Source of the DNA: Lachnospiraceae bacterium
GTDB lineage: Bacteria > Bacillota_A > Clostridia > Lachnospirales > Lachnospiraceae
Reading direction: 5' to 3'
Length of the DNA: 57,147 bases
Assembly: GCA_018365895.1 (NCBI GenBank)
Contig: JAGZJD010000009.1
Location: 1 to 57,147 of the forward strand
Shown: positions 32,861 through 42,545 of the stretch, one piece after another
Layout: each line of letters opens with the position of its first letter
Position numbering within the stretch: the first letter of the stretch is position 1
Made by a program: the position numbers and the translations under genes
Notes under the pieces: generated by a model
Databases searched by the model: none
Told to the model about the DNA's origin: nothing
What the model saw: only the letters and a program-made list of their open reading frames with translations

Positions 32861-33631
32861 ATGATTAAGATGATAATACATGGTTGTAATGGGAAGATGG
32901 GACAGGTGCTCACGCAGCTTGCAAAAGAAGATGAGAATATCGAAGTGGCAGCCGGAATTGATACCTATACTGGGATCAACAATGATTATCCGGTATTTCC
33001 AAGCTTGGATGCATGTGATGTGTCAGCCGATGTCGTAGTTGATTTCTCCAGTGCAGCAGCAGTAGATGCACTTCTTGATACATGTAAGGCTAAGAAGCTT
33101 CCGGTTGTTCTTTGCACAACTGGATTATCAGAGGAACAGCTTCAAAAAGCAGAAGAACTTGCAAAAGAAACAGCAGTACTTCGTTCTGCGAATATGTCTC
33201 TTGGAGTGAATTTGCTTCTGAAATTATTAAAAGAAGCGGCAAAAGTTCTTGGAGGCGCCGGGTTCGATATCGAGATTGTAGAGAAACATCACAATCAGAA
33301 GATTGATGCGCCAAGCGGAACCGCAATTGCTATGGCAGATTCCATCAATGAAGCTATGGATCATAATTATCATTATGTATATGACAGAAGTCAGGTGCGC
33401 CAGAAACGAGATCCGAAAGAAATCGGTATTTCAGCTGTGCGAGGAGGAACAATCGTAGGACAGCATGATGTGATTTTTGCAGGGATGGATGAGGTTGTGG
33501 AATTTCATCACACAGCATATTCCAAATCAATTTTTGCCAAAGGCGCATTGGAAGCAGCTAAGTATCTGGCGGGAAAACCGGCAGGTATGTATGATATGAG
33601 TGATGTAGTGCTGAAAGAAAGTAATAATTAA
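32861..33631 (+). CDS. dapB: 4-hydroxy-tetrahydrodipicolinate reductase
   Basis: A 256-residue NAD(P)H-dependent reductase, the step after DapA. The Rossmann motif IIHGCNGKMGQ is at the N-terminus and the catalytic signature EKHHNQKIDAPSGTA lies near 150-165, with both His, Lys and the DAPSGTA loop. ATG 32861 is chosen because AGGGGG stands nine bases before it; the frame extends back to 32822, inside dapA, but without SD. The product feeds peptidoglycan diaminopimelate and lysine; lysC, the pathway's first enzyme, lies 5 kb downstream on the same strand. Confidence 0.96.
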   Translation: MIKMIIHGCNGKMGQVLTQLAKEDENIEVAAGIDTYTGINNDYPVFPSLDACDVSADVVVDFSSAAAVDALLDTCKAKKLPVVLCTTGLSEEQLQKAEELAKETAVLRSANMSLGVNLLLKLLKEAAKVLGGAGFDIEIVEKHHNQKIDAPSGTAIAMADSINEAMDHNYHYVYDRSQVRQKRDPKEIGISAVRGGTIVGQHDVIFAGMDEVVEFHHTAYSKSIFAKGALEAAKYLAGKPAGMYDMSDVVLKESNN

Positions 33632-33720
33632 AAATATATTTGTGAAGTATAATATCTCCCAATCTGTAAATATTATTGATATATTCGATTTTATTTCACA
33701 GAAAGGGAGATTTTATTATT

Positions 33721-33990
33721 ATGAAACAAATTAGAAAAACTATGATTACTCTAGTATGCGTACTGGTATTGTGTCTGGCTGCGGCATGCGGGAGCAATAA
33801 TGATGCCACAGAAAACGGAATGAATAAAAATGAAAATGCAGGTACTGTCGAGGAAAGAAAAGACGGAACAACTATGGGAGAAGACATAAAAGATGATGTG
33901 GAAGATCTCGGAGATGCAGTAAAAGACGGTGTGGAAAATACCGGAGATGCGATTCGCGATGGCGTTGAGGATTTGACAGATACAAAATAG
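33721..33990 (+). CDS. Small lipoprotein with 11-residue acidic repeats
   Basis: An 89-residue secreted lipoprotein: signal peptide with lipobox LAAAC (Cys23), an Asn/Glu-rich spacer, then a C-terminal stretch with an 11-residue repeat (DVEDLGDAVKD, GVENTGDAIRD, GVEDLTDTK). The spacing of hydrophobic residues in the repeat predicts a right-handed amphipathic helix or coiled coil, like LEA and YtxH-type proteins. ATG 33721 has AAAGGGAGA 11 bases upstream. It follows dapB by 89 bases and ends in a terminator. The function is unknown; a cell-surface or envelope-stress role is possible. Confidence 0.75.
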   Translation: MKQIRKTMITLVCVLVLCLAAACGSNNDATENGMNKNENAGTVEERKDGTTMGEDIKDDVEDLGDAVKDGVENTGDAIRDGVEDLTDTK

Positions 33991-34001
33991 TCATAAGAAA
34001 T

Positions 34002-34036
34002 GAGAAGCCCTGTAAATATGCAAGGCTTCTCTTCTT
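34002..34036 (+). terminator. Terminator after the small lipoprotein gene
   Basis: GAGAAGCC (34002-34009) pairs with GGCTTCTC (34024-34031); the following tract is TTCTT, which is weaker than usual. Confidence 0.6.
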
Positions 34037-34086
34037 GCGTAACGTCTTATTAAGAAGAGAATCAGGAACTTTTCGTGAGAATTTGG

Positions 34087-34115
34087 TTGAACTGAATGAC
34101 GTATAGTGTTAGAAT
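34087..34115 (+). promoter_or_regulatory. secA operon promoter
   Basis: TTGAAC (34087-34092), a 17-base spacer and TAGAAT (34110-34115) with TG one base before. Confidence 0.75.
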
Positions 34116-34158
34116 GTAGAGTAGTCTTAACATTAGATAGAAATGAAGGAGCAGACAT

Positions 34159-36729
34159 ATGGGTTTCATTGAGAAAATTTTCGGTACGCACAGTGAACAT
34201 GAGCTGAAGCGGATTTATCCGATTGTAGATTATATTGAATCACTGGACAGTGATATGCAGCAGTTGTCCGATGAGGAATTAAGAGGAAAGACAAAGGAAT
34301 TTAAGGAAAGACTGGCAGAAGGAGCAACACTGGATGAAATTCTTCCGGAAGCATTTGCAGTTGTCAGAGAAGCAGCGGTCAGAACGATCGGGCTGAAGCA
34401 TTTCCGTGTACAGCTGATTGGTGGTGTAATCCTGCATCAGGGACGTATTGCAGAGATGCGTACCGGTGAAGGTAAGACATTGGTTTCTACATTGCCGGCA
34501 TATCTGAATGCCCTTGAAGGGAAAGGAGTACATATCGTTACTGTCAATGACTATCTGGCAAAGCGTGACGCAGAGTGGATGGGACAGATTCATCGTTTTC
34601 TTGGTTTGACAGTTGGTGTCGTCCTGAACTCCATGAATAATGATGAGCGCCGTGAAGCATATAATTGTGATATTACATATATTACGAATAATGAACTGGG
34701 ATTTGATTATCTGAGAGATAATATGGTTGTTTATAAAGAGCAGCTTGTACAAAGAGGGCTTCATTATGCGATCATCGATGAGGTTGACTCTGTTTTGATC
34801 GATGAAGCGAGAACACCGCTTATTATTTCCGGACAGAGCAATAAGTCTACAAAACTCTACGATGCGTGCGATATTCTGGCAAGACAGTTGGAACGAGGAG
34901 AGGCCAGCGGAGAATTTACAAAGATGAATGCCATCATGGGAGAGGATATCGAAGAGACAGGCGATTTCATCGTAAATGAGAAAGATAAGAACGTGAACCT
35001 GACAGAAGAAGGTGTTAAGAAGGTTGAGAAGTTCTTCCATATTGATAACCTTGCGGATGCAGAGAACCTGGAGATCCAGCACAATGTGATTTTAGCGTTG
35101 CGGGCGCATAATCTGATGCATAAGGATCAGGATTATGTTGTAACTCCGGAAGGAGAAGTTGTAATCGTTGATGAATTTACAGGACGTATTATGCCGGGAC
35201 GCCGCTATTCAGACGGTCTGCATCAGGCGATTGAGGCGAAAGAGCATGTAGCTGTTAGAAGAGAAAGCAAGACGCTTGCAACGATTACATTCCAGAACCT
35301 GTTTAATAAATTCCAGAAAAAGTCCGGTATGACAGGTACTGCTCTGACAGAGGAGAAAGAGTTCCGCGATATTTACGGTATGGATGTTATTGAGATTCCT
35401 ACGAATCTTCCGGTTCAGAGAAAAGATTTAGATGATGTTGTTTATAAGACAAAACGCGAAAAATACGAAGCAGTTGTTGATGAGGTGGTACGGGCACATC
35501 AGACAGGACAGCCGGTGCTTGTTGGTACTATTACGATTGAAGTTTCTGAACTTTTGAGCAAGATGCTGAAAAAGCGCGGTATTAAACATAATGTATTGAA
35601 TGCAAAATTCCATGAACTTGAGGCGGAGATCGTTGCTGAAGCAGGACGCCACGGCGCTGTTACGATTGCGACGAATATGGCGGGACGTGGTACAGATATT
35701 AAGCTGGATGATGAGTCAAAGGCAGCCGGAGGTCTGAAGATTATCGGTACAGAACGTCATGAATCCAGACGAATTGATAATCAGCTGCGCGGACGTGCCG
35801 GACGTCAGGGAGATCCGGGAGAGTCACGGTTCTATATTTCTCTGGAAGATGATCTGATGCGTCTTTTCGGCTCTGAGAAGTTAATGGATATCTTTAATAA
35901 ACTCGGTGTCGAAGACGGCGAGCAGTTAGAGCATAAGATGCTTTCAAACGGAATCGAGAAGGCACAGAAGAAGATCGAGAACAATAACTTTGGAATCCGT
36001 AAGAATCTTCTTGAGTATGACCAGGTTATGAATGAGCAGAGAGAACTGATTTACGAAGAGCGCCGCAAAGTGTTAGACGGGGAGAATATGCGAGATTCTA
36101 TCTTCCATATGATTACAGATTTCGTAGAATCCACAGTAGATGCGAATATTTCTTCGGACATAGATTATGAAGACTGGGATCTGACAGCTCTGAATGTAGA
36201 CCTTCTGGCAGTGGTACCGATGAAACCGGTAACTGCAGAAGATGTGAAAGGAATGCAGCAGAAAGAATTAAAGCATCTTGTAAAAGAACGTGCAGTAAAA
36301 GCTTACGAGGCAAAAGAGGCAGAATTCCCGGAAGCAGAGCATTTGAGAGAGTTAGAGCGTGTTGTTCTTCTGAAAGTAATTGATGCGAGATGGATGGATC
36401 ATATTGATGATATGGATCAGCTGCGTCAGGGAATCGGTCTTCAGGCATATGGACAGAGGGATCCGCTTGTAGAATACAAGATGGTTGGTTATGAGATGTT
36501 TGGCGACATGACCAATACGATCACAAAAGATACTGTGCGCACTCTGATGAATGTACGGATTGAACAGAAAGCAGAGCGCCAGCAGGCAGCGAAAGTAACA
36601 GGAACAAACAAAGACGATACTGCTTTACATGAACCAAAAAAACGTGCGGAAAAGAAAGTGTATCCGAACGATCCGTGTCCATGCGGAAGCGGTAAAAAAT
36701 ACAAACAATGCTGCGGACGAAATAAATAG
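34159..36729 (+). CDS. secA: Preprotein translocase ATPase SecA
   Basis: An 856-residue motor that pushes unfolded preproteins through SecYEG. Nucleotide-binding domain 1 contains MRTGEGKT and the DEAD-type [13 protein letters not shown] (with D-E), the preprotein cross-linking domain follows, and nucleotide-binding domain 2 contains [12 protein letters not shown] and [13 protein letters not shown]. The C-terminal zinc knuckle [13 protein letters not shown] is intact, as in SecA that uses SecB-like or lipid contacts. A GAAGGAG site precedes ATG 34159. First gene of a likely unit with prfB, an ACT protein and lysC; a weak hairpin (36742-36768) lies between secA and prfB. Confidence 0.97.
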   Translation: MGFIEKIFGTHSEHELKRIYPIVDYIESLDSDMQQLSDEELRGKTKEFKERLAEGATLDEILPEAFAVVREAAVRTIGLKHFRVQLIGGVILHQGRIAEMRTGEGKTLVSTLPAYLNALEGKGVHIVTVNDYLAKRDAEWMGQIHRFLGLTVGVVLNSMNNDERREAYNCDITYITNNELGFDYLRDNMVVYKEQLVQRGLHYAIIDEVDSVLIDEARTPLIISGQSNKSTKLYDACDILARQLERGEASGEFTKMNAIMGEDIEETGDFIVNEKDKNVNLTEEGVKKVEKFFHIDNLADAENLEIQHNVILALRAHNLMHKDQDYVVTPEGEVVIVDEFTGRIMPGRRYSDGLHQAIEAKEHVAVRRESKTLATITFQNLFNKFQKKSGMTGTALTEEKEFRDIYGMDVIEIPTNLPVQRKDLDDVVYKTKREKYEAVVDEVVRAHQTGQPVLVGTITIEVSELLSKMLKKRGIKHNVLNAKFHELEAEIVAEAGRHGAVTIATNMAGRGTDIKLDDESKAAGGLKIIGTERHESRRIDNQLRGRAGRQGDPGESRFYISLEDDLMRLFGSEKLMDIFNKLGVEDGEQLEHKMLSNGIEKAQKKIENNNFGIRKNLLEYDQVMNEQRELIYEERRKVLDGENMRDSIFHMITDFVESTVDANISSDIDYEDWDLTALNVDLLAVVPMKPVTAEDVKGMQQKELKHLVKERAVKAYEAKEAEFPEAEHLRELERVVLLKVIDARWMDHIDDMDQLRQGIGLQAYGQRDPLVEYKMVGYEMFGDMTNTITKDTVRTLMNVRIEQKAERQQAAKVTGTNKDDTALHEPKKRAEKKVYPNDPCPCGSGKKYKQCCGRNK

Positions 36730-36837
36730 AACAGCAGGAAGAGGTGTGGCAGGATTTCTGACACACCTTTGCCGCTTATAGAAGACTGCATATGCAGCAA
36801 TGCCAAAGTGCAGCTATTAGTGAAAAGGAGGATGCAG

Positions 36838-37945
36838 ATGATAGAACTGGATGAATTAAAAAGTATGATCAGCGCCTATGAAGAACCGCTTGAAGAACTC
36901 AGGGGGTCTCTTTGACATTGCGGGAAAGAAACGAAGACTGGAAGAGCTGGAGAAGAAAATGGAATCTCCGGATTTCTGGGAGAATCCTGAAGAGTCTCAA
37001 GAGGTAACAAAAGAAGTGAAAGCGCTTAGAGATACGCTGGAAGCGATGGAAGGACTTTCCGGACATTTTGAAGATGTGATACTTCTGATAGAAATGGCAG
37101 ATGAAGAAAATGACAGGAGCATGTTGAAGGAGATTGAACGGGAGATCAGTTCTTTTGAAGAGAAATACGAAGCGCTGCGCATTGAAACGCTTCTCTCAGG
37201 AGAATATGATAAGAATTCTGCCATTGTGACACTTCATGCAGGCGCAGGAGGAACGGAGTCCTGTGACTGGGCGAATATGCTTTACAGAATGTATACAAGA
37301 TGGTCCGAGCAGAAGGGATTTTCCATTACTGTACTGGACTATCAGGCAGGCGATATTACCGGAATCAAAGCGATTACCTTTGAGGTAAATGGGGCGAATG
37401 CGTATGGTTATCTGAAATCTGAAAAAGGTGTACATCGCCTTGTGCGGATTTCACCGTTTAATTCAGCGGGAAAACGTCAGACCTCTTTTGCATCCTGCGA
37501 TGTTGTGCCGGATATTGAAGAGGAAATTGACGTAGAGATTAACGAGGATGACTTGAAGATTGATACTTATCGGGCCAGCGGCGCCGGTGGACAGCATGTT
37601 AATAAAACTTCCTCTGCCATTAGGATTACGCATCTGCCAACGGGGATTGTAGTACAATGTCAGAATGAACGCTCGCAGTTCAGCAATAAAGAAAAGGCAA
37701 TGCAGATGCTAAAAGCAAAGCTGTATCTGATCAAACAGCAGGAACAGGCAGATAAGGTATCAGGTATCCGTGGAGAAGTAAAAGAGATTGGATTTGGCAA
37801 TCAGATCCGTTCGTATATTATGCAGCCATATACATTAGTAAAAGATCATCGGACAAATGTAGAGAACGGTAACGTAACGGCTGTCCTTGACGGGGCTTTA
37901 GATACATTTATGAACGCATATCTGAAACAGTTAAGTCTCGGATAA
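36838..37945 (+). CDS. prfB: Peptide chain release factor 2, with programmed +1 frameshift
   Basis: Translation starts at ATG 36838 (AGGAGG six bases upstream) and reads 25 codons, MIELDELKSMISAYEEPLEE then LRGSL, to an in-frame TGA at 36913-36915. After a +1 slip at CTT the frame continues with GAC at 36914 (DIAGKKRRLEELE) to 37945, giving 368 residues, the normal length of RF2. The slip site CTT-TGA-C and the internal Shine-Dalgarno AGGGGG are present. RF2 recognises UGA and UAA, so low RF2 raises its own synthesis. SPF (RISPFNS) is the stop-recognition tripeptide and GGQ (SGAGGQHVNK) the hydrolysis motif. Any call starting at 36878 misses the N-terminus. Confidence 0.95.
36901..36916 (+). 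other. Programmed +1 frameshift site of prfB
   Basis: AGGGGG (36901-36906), three bases of spacing (TCT), then CTT TGA C (36910-36916). This is the conserved RF2 autoregulatory arrangement: internal Shine-Dalgarno, slippery Leu codon and weak UGA followed by C. The three-base spacer is the usual one. Confidence 0.93.
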
Positions 37946-37963
37946 AGAATGGGGGAAGGAACT

Positions 37964-38404
37964 ATGGATAAAGCAAGATATTATGTAGTAACGAAGCGGG
38001 CGCTTCCGGAAGTGCTTTTGAAAGTTGTACAGGTAAAACGTCTTCTGATGACAGAAAAGAAGATGACGATCCAGGAAGCGGCAGACCAGGTTGGAATCAG
38101 TCGGAGTTCCTTTTATAAATACAAAGATGATATTTTTCCATTCCATGAAACTGAAAAAGGGCAAACAATCACGATTGTGATTCAGATGGATGATCGTCCG
38201 GGTGTACTGACGGAGCTGTTGGCGATGATAGCAGAATATGAAGCGAATATTTTGACGATTCATCAGAGCATTCCGCTGAATGGAGTGGCAACAGTAACAT
38301 TAAGTCTTGAAGTGCTTTCTTCTACCGGAAATATGGAGGATATGATTGAGGCATTAGAGGGAAGAGAAGGAGTGCATTATCTGAAAATAGCAGGCAGAGA
38401 ATAG
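37964..38404 (+). CDS. ACT-domain regulatory protein (UPF0735, PheB-like)
   Basis: A 146-residue protein with an N-terminal helix-turn-helix-like segment (MTIQEAADQVGISRSSFYKYKDD, about 38-60 of the chosen frame) and a C-terminal ACT domain beginning ITIVIQMDDRPGVLTELLAMIAEYEANILTIHQ. ACT domains bind amino acids. In Bacillus the homologue is known as PheB and has no proven enzyme activity. ATG 37964 follows GGGGGAAGGA; the ATG at 37949 lies before that site. It lies 18 bases after prfB and 72 before lysC, so a role in amino-acid-sensitive control of the aspartate pathway is plausible. Confidence 0.85.
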   Translation: MDKARYYVVTKRALPEVLLKVVQVKRLLMTEKKMTIQEAADQVGISRSSFYKYKDDIFPFHETEKGQTITIVIQMDDRPGVLTELLAMIAEYEANILTIHQSIPLNGVATVTLSLEVLSSTGNMEDMIEALEGREGVHYLKIAGRE

Positions 38405-38476
38405 CGGCTATTGCAGAGTCTGCATAAGAAAATTCGCGGGTATTTTCAGAGAATCCGTATCATATTGGAGGAAAAT

Positions 38477-39688
38477 ATGCTGATAGTAAAAAAATTTGGA
38501 GGTTCATCTGTTGCTGACAAAGAGCGGATCTATCGTGTGGCGCGCAGATGCATTGAAGATTATAAAAAAGGTCATCAAGTAGTGGTGGTTCTTTCTGCAA
38601 TGGGAGATACAACTGACGAATTGCTGGAAAAAGCGAAAGAGATTAATCCGAACGCGTCAAAGAGAGAATTGGATATGCTATTGACAACAGGGGAGCAGGT
38701 ATCTGTTTCTTTAATGGCAATGGCAATTAATGCACTTGGAGTTCCGGCGGTGTCGTTAAATGCATTTCAAGTAATGATGTATTCCACATCTACCTACGGA
38801 AATGCCCGATTTAAAAAAGTGGATACAGAGAGAATCTACCATGAATTAGAATCCGGCAAGATCGTTATTGTGACAGGATTTCAGGCAGTGAATAAGTATG
38901 ATGATTATGCAACGCTTGGACGTGGCGGTTCTGATACAACGGCAGTGGCGCTTGCGTCAGTACTTCATGCGGATCAGTGTGAGATTTACACAGATGTAGA
39001 CGGTGTATACACAGCAGATCCAAGAGTTGTTAAAAATGCAAGAAAACTAGAAGCAGTTACATATGACGAAATGCTGGAGTTGGCAGCCCACGGCGCAAAG
39101 GTGCTGCATAATCGTTCCGTAGAAATGGCAAAGAAATACGGGGTGCAGTTAGTTGTGCGTTCCAGCTTAAATGAAAATGAAGGAACGATTGTAAAGGAGA
39201 CGGTAAAAATGGAAAGAATGTTAGTTACAGGCGTAGCGGGAGAGAAAGACATTGCAAGAATTTCCGTGATTGGAATTGATGATAAACCGGGCGTTGCATT
39301 TAAGATTTTCAATACGCTTGCAAAAAATAAGATTAATATCGATATTATTTTGCAGTCGATCGGCCGCGAAGGAACAAAGGATATCTCCTTTACTGTAGCA
39401 GAGAGTGACTTGGAAGCAGCTTTGAATGTTTTAGAAGAACATAAAGAGGCGTTGACGATCAAAGAAGTAAAGTACAAAAAAGATGTGGCAAAGGTATCTG
39501 TTGTAGGAGATGGTATGATGTCTAACCCTGGTGTGGCAGCTCAGATGTTCGAAGCTCTTTATAATAGCAGGATTAACATCAATATGATATCTACTTCAGA
39601 GATCCGCATTACGGTATTGATTGCAGAAAGTGATCTGGATAAAGCGCTGAATGCAGTACATGAAGAGTTTGGACTTGGAACATATTAA
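38477..39688 (+). CDS. lysC: Aspartate kinase
   Basis: A 403-residue aspartokinase, the entry to lysine, threonine and methionine synthesis. N-terminal KKFGGSSVAD binds ATP, GRGGSDTTAVALA binds aspartate, and two tandem ACT domains (about 265 to 400) for feedback inhibition follow, the first starting near KDIARISVIGIDDKPGVAFKIF. ATG 38477 is chosen for GGAGGAAA just upstream; the open frame extends to 38411 but without ribosome site. Single-domain kinase, not fused to homoserine dehydrogenase. The effector (lysine, threonine or both) cannot be told from sequence alone. Confidence 0.95.
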   Translation: MLIVKKFGGSSVADKERIYRVARRCIEDYKKGHQVVVVLSAMGDTTDELLEKAKEINPNASKRELDMLLTTGEQVSVSLMAMAINALGVPAVSLNAFQVMMYSTSTYGNARFKKVDTERIYHELESGKIVIVTGFQAVNKYDDYATLGRGGSDTTAVALASVLHADQCEIYTDVDGVYTADPRVVKNARKLEAVTYDEMLELAAHGAKVLHNRSVEMAKKYGVQLVVRSSLNENEGTIVKETVKMERMLVTGVAGEKDIARISVIGIDDKPGVAFKIFNTLAKNKINIDIILQSIGREGTKDISFTVAESDLEAALNVLEEHKEALTIKEVKYKKDVAKVSVVGDGMMSNPGVAAQMFEALYNSRININMISTSEIRITVLIAESDLDKALNAVHEEFGLGTY

Positions 39689-39717
39689 GAAAATTTGAAA
39701 AGATGATATTAAGCATT

Positions 39718-39757
39718 AGGCAGGACTTTTCTCCAAAAGAAGAGTTCTGCCTATTTC
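39718..39757. terminator. Terminator after lysC
   Basis: AGGCAGGACT (39718-39727) pairs with AGTTCTGCCT (39743-39752), one wobble, with a T-rich end. It lies between lysC and the convergent CYTH gene ending at 39765, so it may serve both. Confidence 0.65.
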
Positions 39758-39764
39758 TGATATT

Positions 39765-40208
39765 CTATATCTGGCTAAGCCGGCTGTTATGGTATTCGCC
39801 GGAAAATGTTACGTCTTCTCCGAACCATTTAGGCGGAGTGAAGCTGTTAGCGGAAGTTTCGTTCGGAAATTCTACTTCTGCCAACATAAGCGGCGCAAGA
39901 TCGCCGCCGAATATGTCAAGTTCGATGGTTAATTCATTTGAAAGAGGAATCAGATAACGTTTTTTTATAATGAGACGTCCGTCGATTTTCTCACGCAAAT
40001 GCATGTAGGAGTCTTTTGTAAGGGGAAGATTATATTCTTCCCGCACCATAAGCCCTTTTGACTTATAAGTTAAGATATATTCATCGTTGTCGCGGCGGAT
40101 ACGGACAACCGGTTCGGTGGATAAGTACCCTTGTTCGATTATACGGTGCGGATAGTTTTCCAGATTCTCCGGCAGGGTGTGGATAAGATATTTGCGTTCG
40201 ATTTCCAT
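39765..40208 (-). CDS. CYTH-domain protein (triphosphate tunnel family)
   Basis: A 147-residue protein with the family N-terminus MEIERKYLI, containing the ExExK motif, then VVRIRRDNDEYILTYKSKG and KKRYLIPL strands, and the acidic LDIFGG and LAEVEFP strands of the eight-stranded tunnel. CYTH enzymes hydrolyse inorganic triphosphate or nucleoside triphosphates using metal ions. ATG 40208 is chosen because AAAGGAG stands eight bases before it; the upstream TTG frame overlaps that site. Single gene with its own promoter. Confidence 0.88.
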   Translation of the reverse strand: MEIERKYLIHTLPENLENYPHRIIEQGYLSTEPVVRIRRDNDEYILTYKSKGLMVREEYNLPLTKDSYMHLREKIDGRLIIKKRYLIPLSNELTIELDIFGGDLAPLMLAEVEFPNETSANSFTPPKWFGEDVTFSGEYHNSRLSQI

Positions 40209-40261
40209 TGGCTGAATCTCCTTTGACAATTAGCTGATATCTGATATTTTTCTACCAGAGT

Positions 40262-40290
40262 ATCATAATACAGGACAAAGGAAATGTAAA
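40262..40290 (-). promoter_or_regulatory. Promoter of the CYTH gene
   Basis: Minus strand: TTTACA, a 17-base spacer and TATGAT, about 54 bases before ATG 40208. Confidence 0.6.
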
Positions 40291-40326
40291 GGAGAGAAGA
40301 ACCGGAAAGTACAAATGTCCTTTTAC

Positions 40327-40355
40327 TTGAATTTTCTAAGTGGCTTTGGTAAAAT
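40327..40355 (+). promoter_or_regulatory. Promoter for the 40413 lipoprotein, possibly also tig
   Basis: TTGAAT (40327-40332), a 17-base spacer and TAAAAT (40350-40355). No clear terminator is seen between the lipoprotein gene and tig, so it may read on. Confidence 0.7.
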
Positions 40356-40412
40356 GCAAGATAGATTCTTTTTCAGAAAAGCATAGAAAATGCGGTGAGA
40401 CAGAGGTGGAAA

Positions 40413-41096
40413 ATGAGGAAAATAAAAAGATTACAGAAATTTGCCGGAATGATTCTTATGCTGTTTTTTACTGCAGGAGCGCTGACCGCCTGTGGGAAGG
40501 CATTTGATGCAAAAGGATTTGTAGAAGCGAAGCTGGACCAGATGTTTCAGGGAGATATGACGAAGGCTTTGACTTTTACGGAGAAAGAAACGAAAGCGGA
40601 TCTTGAGAAGGAATACGAGACAGAGATTATTTCATTTGTTGATCGCAATATTATCGGTGGAATGCAGGTCAGCGAAGGAATGCGGAACGATTTTATCGAA
40701 GTATGCAGACAGATTTTCCTTGTAATGCGCTATGAGGTAACAGAAGTTGAAGAAACGGGAAAACATGAATATGAAGTTTCTGTGGAGTATGAACCAGTGG
40801 ATGTATTTCCTAAATTTGTAGCAGGAGTACAGCAGGACTCGGAAGAGATCATGCAGAAGGCAAAAAACGGAGAGTACAAAGGAACTGAGAAAGAAATCAA
40901 TGAACAGATGCAGACAGAGTTTATCCGCCATTCATATGAACTTCTGAATACCTATTGGAAAGAAATCAGCTATGGGAAAGAAAAGACACTGAAAGTAACA
41001 GTTGCAAGGAATGAAAAGAAAGAATATGCTATTGCAGATGAAGATCTTGATGAATTAATCATAAAAATACTGCGTTTAGATGAAATTCAAGACTAG
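40413..41096 (+). CDS. Lipoprotein of unknown function
   Basis: A 227-residue secreted lipoprotein. The signal peptide is basic, then hydrophobic, ending in lipobox LTAC (Cys27). The mature part is mostly helical and charged, with no domain I can name confidently; it resembles DUF5105-type Firmicute lipoproteins by its F-V-x-A-x-L-D opening. ATG 40413 is chosen over GTG 40395 because AGAGGTGG stands just before it and the signal peptide starts there. It lies 115 bases upstream of trigger factor and may share its transcript. A role at the membrane surface is all that can be said. Confidence 0.78.
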   Translation: MRKIKRLQKFAGMILMLFFTAGALTACGKAFDAKGFVEAKLDQMFQGDMTKALTFTEKETKADLEKEYETEIISFVDRNIIGGMQVSEGMRNDFIEVCRQIFLVMRYEVTEVEETGKHEYEVSVEYEPVDVFPKFVAGVQQDSEEIMQKAKNGEYKGTEKEINEQMQTEFIRHSYELLNTYWKEISYGKEKTLKVTVARNEKKEYAIADEDLDELIIKILRLDEIQD

Positions 41097-41211
41097 CATT
41101 TTGAGAGACTTTATGATATACTAATTCAATGATTGCGAGTATGTATATTTGGCATTAAGTACGGCTGAGCAGCAGCCGGAAAGCATATATTTTAAGGAGG
41201 AAACACTAAAA

Positions 41212-42498
41212 ATGAGTTTACAGGTGGAAAAATTAGAAAAAAACATGGCAAAACTTACAATCGAAGTTTCAGCAGAAGAATTTGAGAAAGCACTTCAGGG
41301 TGCATATAACAAACAGAAGAAAAGCATAAGCCTTCCGGGATTCCGTAAAGGAAAAGCTCCTCGCGCAATGGTAGAGAAAATGTACGGAGCAGAAATCTTC
41401 TTTGACGATGCAGCAAATGCTCTGATTCAGAGAGAGTATGCAAAAGCATATGATGAAGCAGATATCGAGATCGTTTCTCAGCCGAAGATCGAAGTAACAC
41501 AGATTGAAAAAGGAAAATCTTTCATCTTCACAGCAGAAGTAGCAGTGAAACCGGAAGTAACACTTGGAGAATATAAAGGACTGAAAGTAGATAAGACATC
41601 TACACGCGTAACAGCAAAAGAAATCGAAGAAAAATTAACTCAGGAAGCTGAAAAGAATGCAAGAATCGTTGAAGTAACAGATCGTGCAGTTCAGGATAAA
41701 GATGATGTTGTTCTTGATTTTGAAGGATTTGTTGACGGCGTTGCATTTGAAGGCGGAAAAGGCGAGAACTATCCGCTGACAATCGGATCAGGAGCTTTCA
41801 TTCCTGGATTCGAAGAACAGCTGATCGGAGCAGAGCTTGAGAAAGAGACAGAAGTAAATGTAACATTCCCGGAAGATTATCATGCAGAAGAATTAAAGGG
41901 AAAACCGGCTGTATTCAAATGTACAGTACATAAGATCAGCGTAAAAGAAGTTCCGGAATTAGATGATGAATTTGCAGCAGAGATTTCTGAATTTGCGACA
42001 TTAGAGGAATTAAAAGCTGATACAAAAGCAAAGATCAAAGAGCAGAAAGCTGCTGACGGTAAGAGAAAAAGAGAAGACCAGGCAGTAGAAAAAGCAGTAG
42101 AGAATGCGCAGATGGAGATTCCGGAAGCAATGATCGATACAGAAGCGAATCAGATGGCAAATGATTTTGCACAGAGAATTCAGCAGCAGGGACTTACAAT
42201 GGATCAGTACTTCCAGTTTACAGGTGTGACAGCAGAGCAGATGATAGAAGAACTGCGCCCACAGGCTCTTAAGAGAATCCAGACAAGACTTGTTCTTGAA
42301 GCAATCGTTGCAGCAGAGAACATTGAAGTGAGCGAAGAGAAGTTCATGGAAGAAATCGAGAAGATGGCAAAAGCTTACGGAATGGAAGCAGATAAGCTGT
42401 TAGGATTCATGGGAGACCGTGAGAAAGAGCAGATGAAAGCAGATATGGCTGTTCAGGAAGCTGTTACATTCGTTGCTGAGAATGCAGTAGAAGAGTAA
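41212..42498 (+). CDS. tig: Trigger factor
   Basis: A 428-residue ribosome-associated chaperone. The N-terminal ribosome-binding domain carries the signature GFRKGKAPR (near 44-52). The FKBP-like prolyl isomerase domain (about 150-245) begins with DDVVLDFEGFVDG and holds GFEEQLIGAE. The C-terminal helical domain forms the chaperone arms. AAGGAGG stands 11 bases before ATG 41212; the longer frame from 41149 lacks it. First in a block of protein-quality genes (clpP, clpX, lon), the classic tig-clpP-clpX order. Confidence 0.96.
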   Translation: MSLQVEKLEKNMAKLTIEVSAEEFEKALQGAYNKQKKSISLPGFRKGKAPRAMVEKMYGAEIFFDDAANALIQREYAKAYDEADIEIVSQPKIEVTQIEKGKSFIFTAEVAVKPEVTLGEYKGLKVDKTSTRVTAKEIEEKLTQEAEKNARIVEVTDRAVQDKDDVVLDFEGFVDGVAFEGGKGENYPLTIGSGAFIPGFEEQLIGAELEKETEVNVTFPEDYHAEELKGKPAVFKCTVHKISVKEVPELDDEFAAEISEFATLEELKADTKAKIKEQKAADGKRKREDQAVEKAVENAQMEIPEAMIDTEANQMANDFAQRIQQQGLTMDQYFQFTGVTAEQMIEELRPQALKRIQTRLVLEAIVAAENIEVSEEKFMEEIEKMAKAYGMEADKLLGFMGDREKEQMKADMAVQEAVTFVAENAVEE

Positions 42499-42545
42499 GA
42501 ACCGTTTCAAATTTGAAATGTTTATAGAAAGATGGAGGCAGATAT

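Noticed and set aside
36878..37945. prfB read as starting at 36878
   Set aside because: The RF2 N-terminus and the frameshift signals lie upstream at 36838-36916; 36878 has no ribosome site.
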